64,000 nucleotides of DNA from Pyronema omphalodes (lineage: Eukaryota > Ascomycota > Pezizomycetes > Pezizales > Pyronemataceae): contig JAJJXM010000004.1 in assembly GCA_024516155.1 (NCBI GenBank), positions 186,001 through 250,000 on the forward strand, in the 5' to 3' direction. The stretch's first letter is position 1, and every line of letters starts with the position of its first letter. Of this stretch, positions 1 through 11,504 are shown piece by piece. Below the pieces are notes generated by a model. That model was not told the origin of the DNA. It searched no databases and was given only the letters and a program-made list of their open reading frames with translations. A program made the position numbers and the translations under genes.

Positions 1-275
1 ACCTTTCTCTCGTGTATTCATAGAAAAGATATTTCTGCGCATGTATCGCGAAATTGTGTAACTGCGAGCAAGATAAAGCCAGTTACAAGATACAAGAACC
101 CTTGACTCCCTCACGGTGGAATCAAAAATTCAGTCAAATACGTTGATTTGAGCTATTCCAGCGGAAGTTAGCCGGGATGTTGCGACATGGAAGGCTTTTG
201 GATTCTTAACGGATTAAGAGATCGGCAATGCCATAGATTGTTAGCGGCGGAACGGGCATTCAATGGACAAAAAAA

Positions 276-359
276 CTCCTCGGCGGGGAATTGAACCCCG
301 GTCTCCCGCGGACTATCAGTAGTGACAGGCGGAAATACTAACCACTATACTACCGAGGA
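276..359 (-). tRNA. tRNA-Asp (GTC) with a 12-base intron
   Basis: Read on the minus strand, the acceptor stem TCCTCGG pairs with CCGAGGA and is followed by discriminator G. The A box is tagtatagtgg and the B box is ggttcaattcc. The anticodon loop CTGTCAC holds anticodon GTC. The loop is interrupted after the base 3' of the anticodon by about 12 extra bases before the 3' half of the anticodon stem (GCGGG) resumes, which is the standard nuclear tRNA intron position. The 5' half of that stem starts with T, giving a tolerated T-G pair. No neighbour appears co-transcribed. Confidence 0.93.
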
Positions 360-1204
360 TTGATAATCTAATGAATTGTATGCGTTTATGATGTGTTAAA
401 TCTTTGTTCGTCTGTCAAAGTCCAGAAAAGTATCGACCGATCACTTTTCAGAATGCCACTTACTCTGAAAGATGGGTTGCTTTCGGAGCGAACTAATCCA
501 GGTATTTCGGGCGGCCACAAAGTAGACGGATATGTAGACTTCGGGCGCGATAGTATCGGCTGGCACACAACGACGGCAAACGTGAGGAGAAAGGTGTCGC
601 GCTGCAAATTAATACAAGGGTACTTGTCATTACACATTGAAATTAGGCGGTTTTAGGCTGCCTGATCTACCTCGCCAACAGCCGTCAAAAAAAAACGTGG
701 AAGACCCTGTATCAAACTTTAACGAATGTCGCCAGTGTAATGAAATTTAAACCAGACTACGTAAAAACCAATGTTCTATAGTTCGCCATGCGTCACGACG
801 AATCTTAGGGCATCTCGCATAGTGAGCGAATCTTCCTGGTGGTTTACATCCATGAACGCACTTAATCTTGCATCAAAGTTCATTGCACAAAAATCATTTG
901 TGCAGAAGTTCCACTAGGTCCTATATATCAGGACCCGGAATTGTGCATAGAAGCGCTTATTTGGTTCAAAATATAGTAAACATACGTGACGGAACAGTAC
1001 TGGAAGTTTTACACCGTGACCCGAGGGCCGACTTATGCCGTTGGTGCAAGGTGCGGAAGCAAAAACATAAACTTGGACAGTAGTCTCACAGAGTGAGTAA
1101 CTGAATGTTTTAGTTGAAGTTTCAAATGTGGGGACATATAGAAACCGCTGGTTGAGCATAAGCGTTCAAGGTTCATCTGTACCGTAAGAAAAACATGACC
1201 ATCA
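360..1204. other. Intergenic, no gene seen
   Basis: Only short overlapping open frames occur on both strands, without a convincing start context or splice structure. A small inverted repeat (ggtcctatat / tatcaggacc) lies near 916-935. Nothing else was recognised. Confidence 0.4.
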
Positions 1205-1340
1205 GCACTGACTGCGAATCGAACCACATACCCAGCGACTTGGCATACGCGATAAAACAAAAAAGATGGAAACCAAGAATGGAAATATGTAGTATGATGA
1301 TTAAAATACATCTCCTAAGATTGAGCTACGTTGGCTAAAA
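1205..1340 (-). repeat. Solitary tRNA-like repeat unit
   Basis: On the minus strand there is an A-box-like piece at about 1322-1337 (gagctacgttggctaa on the plus strand). About 100 bases downstream is a B-box-like ggttcgattc (plus-strand 1216-1225). The arrangement and flanking words (accac, cccagcg) match the large family at 14.8-26.3 kb. This is the leftmost and most isolated copy. It is not a tRNA gene, since no cloverleaf can be drawn. Confidence 0.5.
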
Positions 1341-2953
1341 ATACCCTGCGAATTCACATATAAGTAGCTTTGTTGCTACATCGTTCTCGGTGAATGGTTG
1401 CTATCTGTAGGAACAAAGAATGACCGAATGAAGTAATGGAGGAATAAGTACAGTGAAGAAATATCATCTGGAAGGCACTTCTATTTGAATACTGGCCTGA
1501 CCAGACAGAGAGGACTGGGAGATAAAAGTCAAGTATATACAGGATACGCCCTTGTGCCATGAATCACCGAGTCCATGCATATAGGCTGCATTGGCAGGGG
1601 TCTCCGAGTTTCGTTTTCTTATTTTAATGGCAGCTGGTTAGATGAATCGTTGATGAGAGATGTTACTTATGGCCCTGTGGAAAATCTGCTTGGTGTGTGC
1701 ACTACCATCCTACGGATGTTCGAGGGCGCCAGGATAAATAAGTCACCGGCGCATGCCAGCAGCGCATATCCAGCGTTGGGAACGAGGAATACATTTTAAG
1801 CGCTGCTAATTGAAGAGGGAATATCACGATGCCAGCAAATCCAAGAGTAGGTTTTTCCTCATATCAGATGGAGAGCTGGAGTGATAGTCTGTGATTCTGC
1901 CGGTCAGCGCATAAAATGCATTTCTGGAGCTATCCACTATCTCTTTTGACCTCGTTTTTAACATTAAAAATTGTATACTTTTGAAAGTCGACTCACTCGC
2001 TGCAAGAAAATAGCCTTAAACGATGTGGATGATAAAACTGGAGAGGTATAATAGCTAAAGGGCTGCGGCTGCGAGTGACACTATATGCATGCATATCGCA
2101 TCCATATCACTCGGTCATCTAGTTTTGGTTACTGGTGCTGTTGAAAAACATTCTTTATATCAGGTTTCCATGAACGCAGAGAGACAAGAACGAAAATACA
2201 TCAGATAAAAGGTCAGAGTCTAGTCAACATGTGGAGGACAAGGGTCTCATACCGGGTTTGGTAAATTAGGTTCCACACCGAGCTTTCAGCGGCAGATCCC
2301 CCAACCGCGAGTCAGAACGGCCGATGTATGTATAAAAAATAGTCGTGTATTATGAGAGGTGTCAGCCTTAGCTCGTTAGCACCATGCTTGAAGTGGGTTG
2401 GCTTTCAAATAATATTTACGCCTCGTCTGGCTACTTATCGCCACATGAAGGACTCTGATTTCGCCGACAACAGACCACACCAATTGTATATAGATGATCC
2501 GCTTGCCATATATCCGAAGAGGAATTAAATTTGTCCGATGGAAATACATGTCATTGTTGATTGTTAAATGCAAACTGTGCTTTTTTTTGTTGATGAGCCT
2601 CAAATCTTGGGTTGTACCAAAAATAGCATTTACGATATGTTTGTAATAATTCGCCTTCTCAACTCTTGGTTAGTTCACTGTCAGCTAGGTTCACAATTCA
2701 TACCTGCATCACTATGCTACCGCTCAATTGTCGTTTGAATCTGACGGCTATTCGTTCATGCTTTACGTCCGTTCCATCTCCACATGGCCATAATTCAATA
2801 GCACCAAATTCACACTTCCATTTTCTTCCTTCACAGCTTCTTCTACCATTGACAGCGCTGCTTCTTTCTACACAAGTTACTTCTGCACCACTGACCTACT
2901 TCAGAAAACTTTCTTCTTTATTCCAGTTTGTATTGAACCTTACCCTCTTGAGA
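1341..2953. other. Intergenic region and leader of the 2954 gene
   Basis: No gene was recognised up to about 2690. A palindromic 50-base motif (gagtgac ... atgcatgc ... atatcactc) sits at about 2069-2117 and recurs near 6868 and 44920. From about 2690 the sequence becomes CT-rich (many cttc, ctc and cat words) up to the ATG at 2954, as expected for a fungal promoter and 5' leader. The same kind of leader recurs near 7370, 22540 and 55655. The open frame runs through it from 2666, but its protein is not gene-like there, so I treat it as untranslated. Confidence 0.4.
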
Positions 2954-4391
2954 ATGAGTGAACCATCCCGCGAAGATGCCAATTCTGAGGCGCTCCAACA
3001 AACCGAAAGTATAAACGATAACTTGCCGGAATCAGCACCGACAATGGATCGACCGAATTCATCATCTGACAACGTATACGTCTCCGTAGAATCACCTAAT
3101 AGAACAGATATGGCCGACACAGTTGAACCAATGATGCCCTGCACGGAAAACACATATTGGGAAGGACCGGCTGACCAAGCACCGATGTACGATGTGGCAC
3201 AAACCGCGTCACAAATACCGTCCAGCAATTCCCAACCTGCTTCCCATCAGCCGCGGACTATTTTCATAGTGTCCACCTGTGTGAGGCCTGTTGTCCAGGG
3301 ACAACACGGCGGAACATCAGACACACTACACCCGTTCTATGGCCATTATAGACCGCAGGCTGGGACTCCTCGTTTTCCTACGCAGCCACGTATAGGGACA
3401 ACTTCGCCCAATTGGGGAACCAGAGGACAGGAGATTGATATTCCGGCCGGTAATCCAACGATACAAAGCATCTCCGATAGTTTGAGAACGGGCGTGCCTG
3501 CACCATCTCTGGATGCCCGATCTATTGATGCTCGAAGGAGCAGAGCACGTCATGTATTTATACGATCTCGACCTCGACGCGAACAGGCCGAGTTACCATC
3601 ACGGTATGTGAATGCAAACATTCTTGACAGGCTTTCGGTGACGAGCTGTTTCTCTAATTAGCCCCTCAGCGTTAGAACTCTTGAATCATCTTTTGGACAG
3701 CAGCTTTATCTCAGACCATCGCGGAATGGAGGTAGACAGGCCGACTCACCACCATCGTATGTGACTGCAAACATTCGTCAAAGCCTTTATGTGAGGGTTC
3801 CTTTTCGCACTGTTTCTCTAATCAGCTCCTTGGTGTTAGAACTCCTGGATCACCTCTTGGATCGTGGGACTATCGCGAGACGTCTCCAAATGAAGGTAGA
3901 CAGGTTGACTCACTACCACCGTATGTGACTGCAAACATTCCTCAAAGCCTTTCCGTGACGATATATTCTCGATCTGTCTCTCTAATCAGCTCCTCGGTGC
4001 TAGAACCGATGAATCATCTACAGACTGGCTCTATGAGACACGCCCGCATGAGATCTCATCATTAACCCGGAGTGGAGCAATGTTATATGGTAGTAGAGAA
4101 TCACAGTCCGGGTTTCTTTCATCATCAGCTAACGCACCTTCAGCAACCAGATTCACGTTGGATGACTCTAGAACAATGCCTTGGCAAGATCAGCGGGTCC
4201 GTCTCCATGAAATTAATCGTCAACTTCAACAAGAGTATGAACAAGCACCTCATCGGCAAACTGCACATCTTGAAAGACAACGACAGGATGTAGATGCCTG
4301 GGCAACGAGACTTCTTAATTTACGTCCTAGGCGTAGTCTAGATGCTGGCGAAAATGGCATATACGAACCCCCCAGTTCAGACACTTCATAA
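2954..4391 (+). CDS. Four-exon gene for a disordered 399-residue protein with a duplicated exon
   Basis: I do not recognise the family. Exons are 2954-3603, 3676-3756, 3840-3920 and 4004-4391. Introns are 3604-3675, 3757-3839 and 3921-4003, each starting GTATGTG, with a ctaat branch site and a (t/c)tag acceptor. All junctions are phase 2, so the reading frame stays open for 399 codons to TAA. ATG 2954 (MSEPSREDAN) was chosen because upstream codons look like leader DNA. The protein is rich in Ser, Pro, Thr, Gln and Asn with no signal peptide or membrane segment. Exons 2 and 3 are both exactly 27 codons and encode similar peptides (TLESSFGQQ / TPGSPLGSW, then GRQADSPP / GRQVDSLP). The C-terminal part has a Gln/Arg/Glu-rich stretch (RLHEINRQLQQEYEQ) that could form a short coiled coil. 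The acceptors are inferred from frame; the nearer 'aatcag' acceptors break the frame. Confidence 0.72.
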
Positions 4392-5279
4392 AGAATGATA
4401 CGCAGAAATAAGCGGTTAAGGACTACGGTGGATCAGAGAATTAGAATCCACAACAGGGATGACTACTCAGCGACAGAAATGCATGGAAAGCATGCAAAAA
4501 ATTCACACGGTTCTGAACGCCTTAGAAAATGGAGCATCCAAAGACCAATCTAATCCGGTAATGGCATTTATAATTGCCCTTGGGACCAGATGAGTGCTTC
4601 GCAACATACTTAAGGTGACCAATGAACCGGATTATTGTTCAATTTTTAGTTAGTTAAATAAAGGTTTGAGACGATTCTAAGATTTTGAAAGTGGTATGCA
4701 GCTTTATTGGTATGAGGATATGTAGTACTCTTTTTTTTTTTGGTCTTTGATTTTATTTCATTGTCTTTGTGTTTACTTTCTCCTTTTTTTTTCCTTTCTG
4801 TTCTTATTTTTTATTTTTATTTTTTGGTTTCTTTTGGCATTTTTCGTGGTTGTGTTTTTGGTTACTGTGTTACTTTGTTATTTCCAGTTTGTTAACGTGG
4901 AATACTATCGTTCTAGATGCTCAACCTTTTATTTTTTGTCTCAATGTTCTGTATTTAGAGTTTCACAAAAGTTCTTCGTTGGATAGGAGAGTCACGTAAT
5001 GAAACTGGCTTTGATACTGTAAAAGTCTCGTATATGTTTGTGGATCATGTGAGATGGAATGGCCTACAGCATATCCACAACAGTATTAATTCACTAATGC
5101 ACGTGAATGCACTATTGCAGATTACTGTGTAGGAGGAAGATGATTATAAACTTGACCCGAAAAATCAATTAGTCATGAATCCACCCTAAGGTATAAGCTG
5201 CAGGTGATGCATGTATCAGCATAGAGAGCTGCTGGTCCCCGAAAACTATTGATACACATGACTCAAAGCCGTATCAAAT
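4392..5279. other. 3' flank and intergenic DNA, no gene seen
   Basis: Contains a T-rich stretch (4730-4850) that produces spurious hydrophobic open frames. The word ggtatgaggatatNNNtactct occurs at about 4710 and again at about 5345, suggesting an old local duplication. An aataaa-like signal (aaataaagg, about 4656) may serve the 2954-4391 gene. Confidence 0.35.
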
Positions 5280-5318
5280 CCCCCCACCCCCCAAAAAAAA
5301 AAAAAAAAAAAAAAAAAA
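5280..5318. repeat. C-run joined to an A26 run
   Basis: Thirteen pyrimidines, broken once (CCCCCCACCCCCC), are followed directly by 26 A. On the minus strand this reads T26 then G-rich. This is the same order as the T25-G14 tract at 33599-33637. Confidence 0.9.
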
Positions 5319-6864
5319 CAAAAAAGAAATGGGTAGAAGCCGATGGTATGAGGATATAGATACTCTACTGAAAGTTACAGAGAGGCTCCTAGAAGGAGAT
5401 AACTTTATAGCTGAGCCCATATAATTGGCAAATGTTACCAAAGATTCAATATGATGGTTCTCAGTCTGTTCTTATCTGAGTCACCGGAGGAAATAGCCAG
5501 AACTTTGAGCATCTTCAAGAACAGAATATTTGGCCGGATTACCGCCATAAATGAACCCAATAAACTCGCAATAACACCTGAAACCTACCAAATAACACCC
5601 AAAACTCATCCAAAACCACTGCAAATACTAATAAAACAACGTATAAACTGATGCTAAGTGATAACATGTGTAAACAGTACTTGAACAAGGTGTTGGTACA
5701 AAAAAGGTAGGTCATATGTATCATCCCGAGTTCTCATATTCTATTCTCCTCGGCATAAGAAAAATCGAGCAAGACGTCGGGGACAGCCGCGTCAGACGCG
5801 TCTCTAGTAGATCTGTCTGTTTACAGGAGAGCTGTGTGAGCTTGGTTGTAAACTTCGCATCAACACCAAGTTGCAGCAGTTTTTGTGCTTAGCTATACTG
5901 AGCTTCAGTGAACGCGGATTGTTCTGGCACTGTTGGGGCTTTTGGACGGGGTTTCAGTTGTTGCGAGTATTTTTGACGTCGCGATTCTTGATGTGTCGCG
6001 CGTGTTGCTACGTCCAAAAAAAATCAAGACTCCGCCAGTGTACGTGGGTGGAATACTAAAGTACATACGGGTAATGCATGGTCACGTGTGTAATGCGTAT
6101 GTATTTTTAGTGTTCAACCGATTTTATTCGCAGGATTAATACTCTGAGCATGTGACACCAGAACCCTTCGGTTGTTTCTGGCTATTAGGTCCTGTCAGTC
6201 GACTTTTATGATTGCGAGCCATGGCTCAAGCAAGAGTATTTTGACGTGGCGATTTTTTGATGTGTCGCGCGCGTTGCTACTTCCAAAGAATGAAGACTTT
6301 TGTACGCCCGTGTAATCATATCAACCAGAAAGTGGAACGTATTACGCACTAACACTATCCACCCTCAAAAACAGATTTGAACTCCTCAGCTCTCAAAAAA
6401 CTCGTATTACAGGTAGCAAAAACCCCAGTTGGCAGTACATCTAATAGACCACACCTGTTCCTCTTCTTACGATTCTCAAAGATACTGATGTCTCAAACCA
6501 CAGTATTTTATTTCCCCGGCATTGGTCACCCACAGAATTGCCGGTACCTTGCTGAAGCTCTGGCCACCCCATCTTTTTCCATATGCACCCTCGGCATATC
6601 CATACCAGCCATAGACGTTCCTACCGCCTGAAAGTTTTACATAGTGTTGGTCGAATTTCTTGGCTACAGTACATAGGTTTCCTATGATACATTGTTAAGG
6701 GGTTTTGCGGTTACCAAGCTATCTAGAAATCCTGTATGATCAGTTTTCGCAATGCTCGGGATTACATGGATACGTAACTCAGTCTAATATCAGCGGGATC
6801 AAATTCCATCCCGGAAAGACGTGGATGAGCAACTTTTGGAAAAGAGGTATCTGTAGTGGATGTG
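5319..6864. repeat. Intergenic DNA with a direct repeat (5964-6045 and 6233-6310)
   Basis: No gene was recognised. Two diverged copies of an approximately 80-base segment share gagtatttttgacgt, then gcgatt, ttgatgtgtcgcgcg, gttgctac and ccaaa. They lie about 270 bases apart in the same orientation. A 300-base CT-rich segment at 6380-6620 resembles a gene leader but leads to no supported frame. Confidence 0.45.
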
Positions 6865-7142
6865 CAACGAGTGACTGCAGATGCATGCGTATCGCACCAG
6901 TATATATCACTCGATCATCTTCTGGTTGGTGATCCTGTGGACAAATATTCCACGGAGCGGATAACTGTTGTCAGCTGATGGATAGAAGGCTGTCATATTC
7001 AGCTCAATGTAATGCCTAGTAGAAAAAGAAAGCTTCCATACGGAGTTTCCACACACAGGTCGCTCAGCCGCTGGTGGGATGGAGTCACTCATACCGAGTG
7101 GTCGCCAATCATAGTTAGTGTCGGCCAAATACCATCGCCACT
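6865..7142 (-). repeat. Dispersed repeat, copy 1 of 3
   Basis: The reverse complement aligns with 44691-44970 and 59741-59900. Shared words in the same order include gaccgacactaaccatg (ggccgacactaactatg here), ctgtatggaa and, at the other end, a palindrome of cactcg and gagtga flanking atgcatgc. All copies are diverged and none has an intact long frame. The palindromic end suggests a small transposon, but no target duplication is visible. Confidence 0.5.
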
Positions 7143-7369
7143 GTTCCCGAAGTGGGCTCATGTTCAGCCAACTGAATGCATCTCGTTATTTATTTTTTCT
7201 ATTCAGACTTCGCTGTTTTTTTAGTTAGCAAATCATGTATATTGAGATGTACCTTATGTGTGGTTTCCGATGCATATTTGTCACCTATGCTCAAATTAGT
7301 AAGCAGTCTGCCGAGAACTAGGCAAATAGAGTATCCCTGCATCTCTGGGCTGCAGTTCAATTGTTGTCT

Positions 7370-8330
7370 TCATACGGCGGTCGACTGCTCATGCCCCACA
7401 TCCGTCCATCTCCACCAGTTCACCATCCAACATCTCCAACTACCTGTTCTTTCATCTACCCTCATTGCAAGTGCTTCTATAGACAAAACCACCGAGCTTT
7501 ACATCTATTTCATCCTCGAATCTCATGAGCGATTGCCTGCCTTTCAGGGAGTTCAACTTTCAATTCAACTTTGAAGCAAATATCGATAGATGAACAGAAG
7601 GTATGTCATCGCTAAAATACGTAATGCTTCCCTGAAGTGGTTTACAATAATGTTTGCTAACCAGTTCTAGCAACGTAGAATGGCTCAGTGTTCGGCCAAG
7701 ACCACAAAGCGCACGAAATATCACTCACCGAACTCCTTCAGGATTATGAACCGGTAATTTTACCTTTCCCCGATTGTTTTGACCCTGAGAAAGGTAGTTA
7801 ACAAATCCCCTCCTGAGTACTACGAAGTTTGGTTACAAGCTTCGACCTGCGGAAGACGTGTACAGATCGTCTCCGAGTGATGACGATGAGCCGGACTGTC
7901 CACCGCGAGGTGACAGTCCCGAGCTTAGTGGCAAGATGTCAAATCTTGCCATTTACAGTAGCTCCGACACACACGGGAGAGATCCAACGACGGAAAAGAT
8001 CCATCAGGATCCGAAAATATTCCTGTGGATGGCACGGCGTGTCTAGTCAGCCAACAGGCGAATATGAGGTATGTGATCACTGACGTCTCAAAAGCTTTAC
8101 TGAGAGGAGGTATATGAGCGATTGTTGCTGACAAATCTTCTTTACCTAGGATTCCCCAATCACTGCTGCCTACCGTCGACCAGTACAAGGAGTCTGCTCT
8201 TGGATCAGAGCAACAATCCCACAGGCCGTAACATGATGCTGAAAGCACTCTTATCAATTCATTTTGGCGATTTGATGCGGAAGCGCGCCGGAGAATTCTT
8301 TGGATCCTCTAGGGCTTGTTAATGGTTGAT
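7370..8330 (+). pseudogene. Possible spliced gene relic of the leader-sharing family
   Basis: A CT-rich leader (7370-7560) resembles those at 16285, 22540 and 55655. It is followed by a recognisable intron at 7611-7678 that starts gtatgt, has a perfect tttgctaacc branch site and ends ctag. The same intron with the same branch site occurs at 22928-22998. The DNA beyond encodes an acidic stretch (SSPSDDDEPDCPPRGDSPE, about 7864-7920) but no continuous frame can be threaded from an ATG. Either it is a decayed paralogue or I have missed exons. Confidence 0.3.
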
Positions 8331-9272
8331 TCTGGTAAGCTCACACTATCCAAATTGACCTAACTCCTCAATCTGCCGTTGGATTCCTGTGCTAACTGTG
8401 TTGAGCACAGTCAAGCAAAAGTGATTTCAAGACGCTTTCAATCAATTCATTTCTCTTACATGAGCCTGTCTCTCTATCCGTCTGATATCTTTGATCTTTA
8501 TTATACCAAGCACATAGGCTTAAAGAGATAGATATGCAGCTATTCCACAACGAAAACGCGCGATCTCGCCCACAAACATGTGATTTTGTATCCCAATATC
8601 CCCGATAACTGTTGTAAAATAATCATTCCTGATAAAATAAGTGGTTGCAAGAAACTAACAAAAGGTATGAGGCTTCACTGAAAACCTCATACATATAGTG
8701 ACTTGTAAGAAATATCATAATACATGGGCACTGGTCACTTTGGGACTCGTAGTTACAGCTATATCCAGTGTTGGTTACACCGTTCTTCTCGTAACCGTTG
8801 TTCGTTAGATATTGTGTAGACACTAATTGATTTATTTATTTATTTTTTATCATACTCCAATCCAGATCATTAAGGCCTATGCGGGCAAGAAAAACACCAA
8901 CGTCCCTATATATGCTATGCCGAATTCACTCCCACGCGTAAAGAAAAACAAAGAAAGAAGAAAAACAAAGAAAGAAGTTCTTGAAAAAATAAAGCAAGAT
9001 CGTGCTAAGTCTCTTTAAAGCGGACCGCGTATAAAAAACGAATTGCGTTGAAAAAAAAAGAGAAAAAAAAAACGTCCAAACCTCAGGCTCACCGACGCAT
9101 GATGCCTTAATCATAGCGCTTACCAATCTCCGTCGCAGCTAAGTTTTCCCAGATTGCTTTCTTGATTCAATCGTCCCTGAACAGATCCACCACCTTCGAT
9201 CTTCCCCGCGCTCTCCGTGGTTCACCCGTAATTTTTTCCACCTCTTTCCCAAGATCCTTGCACTCCTTTTTT
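8331..9272. other. Intergenic DNA, no gene seen
   Basis: AT-rich with short frames only. A Lys-rich frame at 8930-9018 arises from aaagaaa repeats. I saw nothing with gene-like structure. Confidence 0.35.
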
Positions 9273-9840
9273 CCCCTGATGTGCAAAACATTCATGCCGC
9301 TTAGTAAAACCGAGTTATGATCACCCGTGCACCATTTTCCAATGCGTCCGCGCTCAAAATATCACCTTATTCCCAAAATCTTTGAACTCCTTTTTGTACC
9401 GGATGTTTTTTTTTTTTCTTTTTCTTTTTTTTATCTCTTTCCCAAAATCCTTTAACTCCTTTAACTCCTTTAAGTCCTTTAACTCCTTTAACTCCTTTAA
9501 GTCCTTTAACTCCTTTAACTCCTTTTTCCCCTGATGTACAAAACATTCATGCCGCTTAGTAAGACCGAGTTACGATCACCCGTGCACCATTTTCCAATCC
9601 GTCTTTTTGTTTCTTTTCGTTTTTTTTTGTTTTTTTGTTTTTTTGTTTTTTTTTTGTTTTTTTTTTTTGTTTTTGTTTTTGATTTGTTTTTTTTTCGTTT
9701 TTTTTTCGTTTTTTTTTTGTTTTTTTTGTTTTTTTTGTTTTTTTTTTGTTTTTTTTTTATCTCTTTCCCAAAATCCTTGAACTCCTTTCTTCCCCTGATG
9801 TACAAAACATTCATGCCGCTTAGTAAGACCGAGAGGCAAC
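9273..9840. repeat. Tandem repeat cluster with poly-T tract
   Basis: Three copies of a unit that starts cccctgatgt(a/g)caaaac and continues with attcatgccgcttagtaa lie at about 9273, 9528 and 9792. The first two also share the downstream accgagtta and gcaccattttccaat. Between them lie a 9-base repeat (ctcctttaa/g, about 9449-9522) and a roughly 150-base tract of T-runs broken by single G (9605-9758). The T tract creates false Phe-rich or Lys-rich frames on the two strands. This is not a gene. Confidence 0.85.
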
Positions 9841-9926
9841 ACTCTCAACACACCTTTCGCAGCTCCGAGTTTCCTTACACACCGCGTGATGGAGGATGAT
9901 GGAGGACGAGGATTTACAGCACTAGT

Positions 9927-11504
9927 TTAGTGATCCATCCCTGTCGGTGTTAGGTAGGATGCGGTGGTGGATGAATCACTAGCCGCGGCGGGACGTGCCA
10001 TATATTCCACTTGCGGCTGAGGTTGGTCTATCATACCGTTGTTAAGTTTCCGGCGTTTTTGTGATGATTCCTGTGGCGCCAGTGGTGCATTATGATATAG
10101 TTGTGGTGGTCTGGCAGGATTTGGGGTTTTTGGTGCAGATCTTGGTGATTGCGTTTCATTTTTCCTCCCAAAGTTCCAACTCAATCCCTGTAATGGCAAG
10201 TCTCCTGGTTGTTTGGAAGGTTGAAGATTTCCAGAAACTTGATAATGACCAGGAACTGCAGAATTATTTGATGGTGTGCGATAGTTAATGGGTGTGGTAT
10301 TAGATCTCGGGTGAGTTGCTGGTGCAGATCTTGGTGACTGCATTTTATTGTTGTTCCCAAAATTCCAGCTCAGTCCCTGTAGTGGCAAGTCCCCTGGCTT
10401 TTTGGAGTGTTGAAGAGTTCCAGGAACTTGACTATGTCCAGGAATTGGAGACTTATTTGATCGTGTGCTAGATGTAATGGGAGTAGTGTTCGATTTCAGG
10501 GGGGTTACTGGTGCAGATCTTGGCGACTGCATTTTATTGTTGTTCCCAAAATTCCAGCTCAGTCCCTGTAGTGGCAAGTCCCCTGGTTGTTTGGAGTGTT
10601 GAAGAGTTCCAGGAACTTGACTATGTCCAGGAATTGCAGACTTATTTGATCGTGTGCTAGATGTAATGGGAGTAGTGTTCGATTTCAGGGGGGTTACTGG
10701 TGCAGATCTTGGCGACTGCATTTTATTGTTGTTCCCAAAATTCCAGTTGAGTCCCTGTAATGGCAAGTCCCCTGGTTGTTTGGAGTGTTGAAGAGTTCCA
10801 GGAACTTGACTATGTCCAGGAATTGGAGAATTGTTTGATCGTGTGCTAGATGTAATGGGAGTAGTGTTCGATTTCAGGGGGGTTACTGGAGCAGATCTTG
10901 GCGACTGCATTTTATTGTTGTTCCCAAAATTCCAGCTCAGTCCCTGTAGTGGCAAGTCCCCTGGCTTTTTGGAGTGTTGAAGAGTTCCAGGAACTTGACT
11001 ATGTCCAGGAATTGGAGACTTATTTGATCGTGTGCTAGATGTAATGGGAGTAGTGTTCGATTTCAGGGGGGTTACTGGTGCAGATCTTGGCGACTGCATT
11101 TTATTGTTGTTCCCAAAATTCCAGCTCAGTCCCTGTAGTGGCAAGTCCCCTGGCTTTTTGGAGTGTTGAAGAGTTCCAGGAACTTGACTATGTCCAGGAA
11201 TTGGAGACTTATTTGATCGTGTGCTAGATGTAATGGGAGTAGTGTTCGATTTCAGGGGGGTTACTGGTGCAGATCTTGGCGACTGCATTTTATTGTTGTT
11301 CCCAAAATTCCAGCTCAGTCCCTGTAATGGCAAGTCCCCTTGTTTTTTGGAGTGTTGAAGATTTCCAGGAACTTGACAGTGACCGGGAATCGGAGGATTA
11401 TCTGATAGTGCGCGATAGTTAATGGGTATGTTATTGGATCTCAGATCTTCAATACTACGGCCCGACACTCCAAGCTGGTCCTCAGGTTCCCAGGTGTCGG
11501 CCAA
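9927..11504 (-). CDS. Exon encoding seven 63-residue tandem repeats (start not visible)
   Basis: I do not recognise the family. The frame is open for 525 codons to a TAA at 9927-9929. It contains seven repeats of exactly 63 residues (189 bases) with core words IPGHSQVPG, PGDLPLQGLSWNFG, MQSPRSAP and TTPITSSTRSN. The inner repeats are almost identical at DNA level and the outer two are diverged. The C-terminus has a basic patch (SQKRRKLNN) that looks like a nuclear localisation signal, then a disordered tail. No ATG opens the frame. A TGA lies just upstream of 11504, so this is probably a downstream exon whose acceptor lies within the first 40 codons. Preservation of frame through 1.5 kb of near-identical repeats argues that it is expressed, not relic. 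No membrane segment or enzyme motif is visible. Confidence 0.6.
   Translation of the reverse strand: MADTWEPEDQLGVSGRSIEDLRSNNIPINYRALSDNPPIPGHCQVPGNLQHSKKQGDLPLQGLSWNFGNNNKMQSPRSAPVTPLKSNTTPITSSTRSNKSPIPGHSQVPGTLQHSKKPGDLPLQGLSWNFGNNNKMQSPRSAPVTPLKSNTTPITSSTRSNKSPIPGHSQVPGTLQHSKKPGDLPLQGLSWNFGNNNKMQSPRSAPVTPLKSNTTPITSSTRSNNSPIPGHSQVPGTLQHSKQPGDLPLQGLNWNFGNNNKMQSPRSAPVTPLKSNTTPITSSTRSNKSAIPGHSQVPGTLQHSKQPGDLPLQGLSWNFGNNNKMQSPRSAPVTPLKSNTTPITSSTRSNKSPIPGHSQVPGTLQHSKKPGDLPLQGLSWNFGNNNKMQSPRSAPATHPRSNTTPINYRTPSNNSAVPGHYQVSGNLQPSKQPGDLPLQGLSWNFGRKNETQSPRSAPKTPNPARPPQLYHNAPLAPQESSQKRRKLNNGMIDQPQPQVEYMARPAAASDSSTTASYLTPTGMDH

Noticed and set aside
2666..2953. N-terminal extension of the 2954 gene with a signal-like hydrophobic stretch
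   Set aside because: The DNA is a CT-rich leader of the type seen before other genes here; MSEPSRED is the more natural start. A secreted product is therefore not claimed.
4747..4999. Hydrophobic open frames resembling a membrane protein
   Set aside because: T-rich low-complexity DNA in two frames at once, with no start context or conserved features.
9534..9899. Open frames of 91-121 codons on both strands
   Set aside because: They are created by the poly-T tract with single G interruptions (poly-Phe on one strand, poly-Lys on the other).
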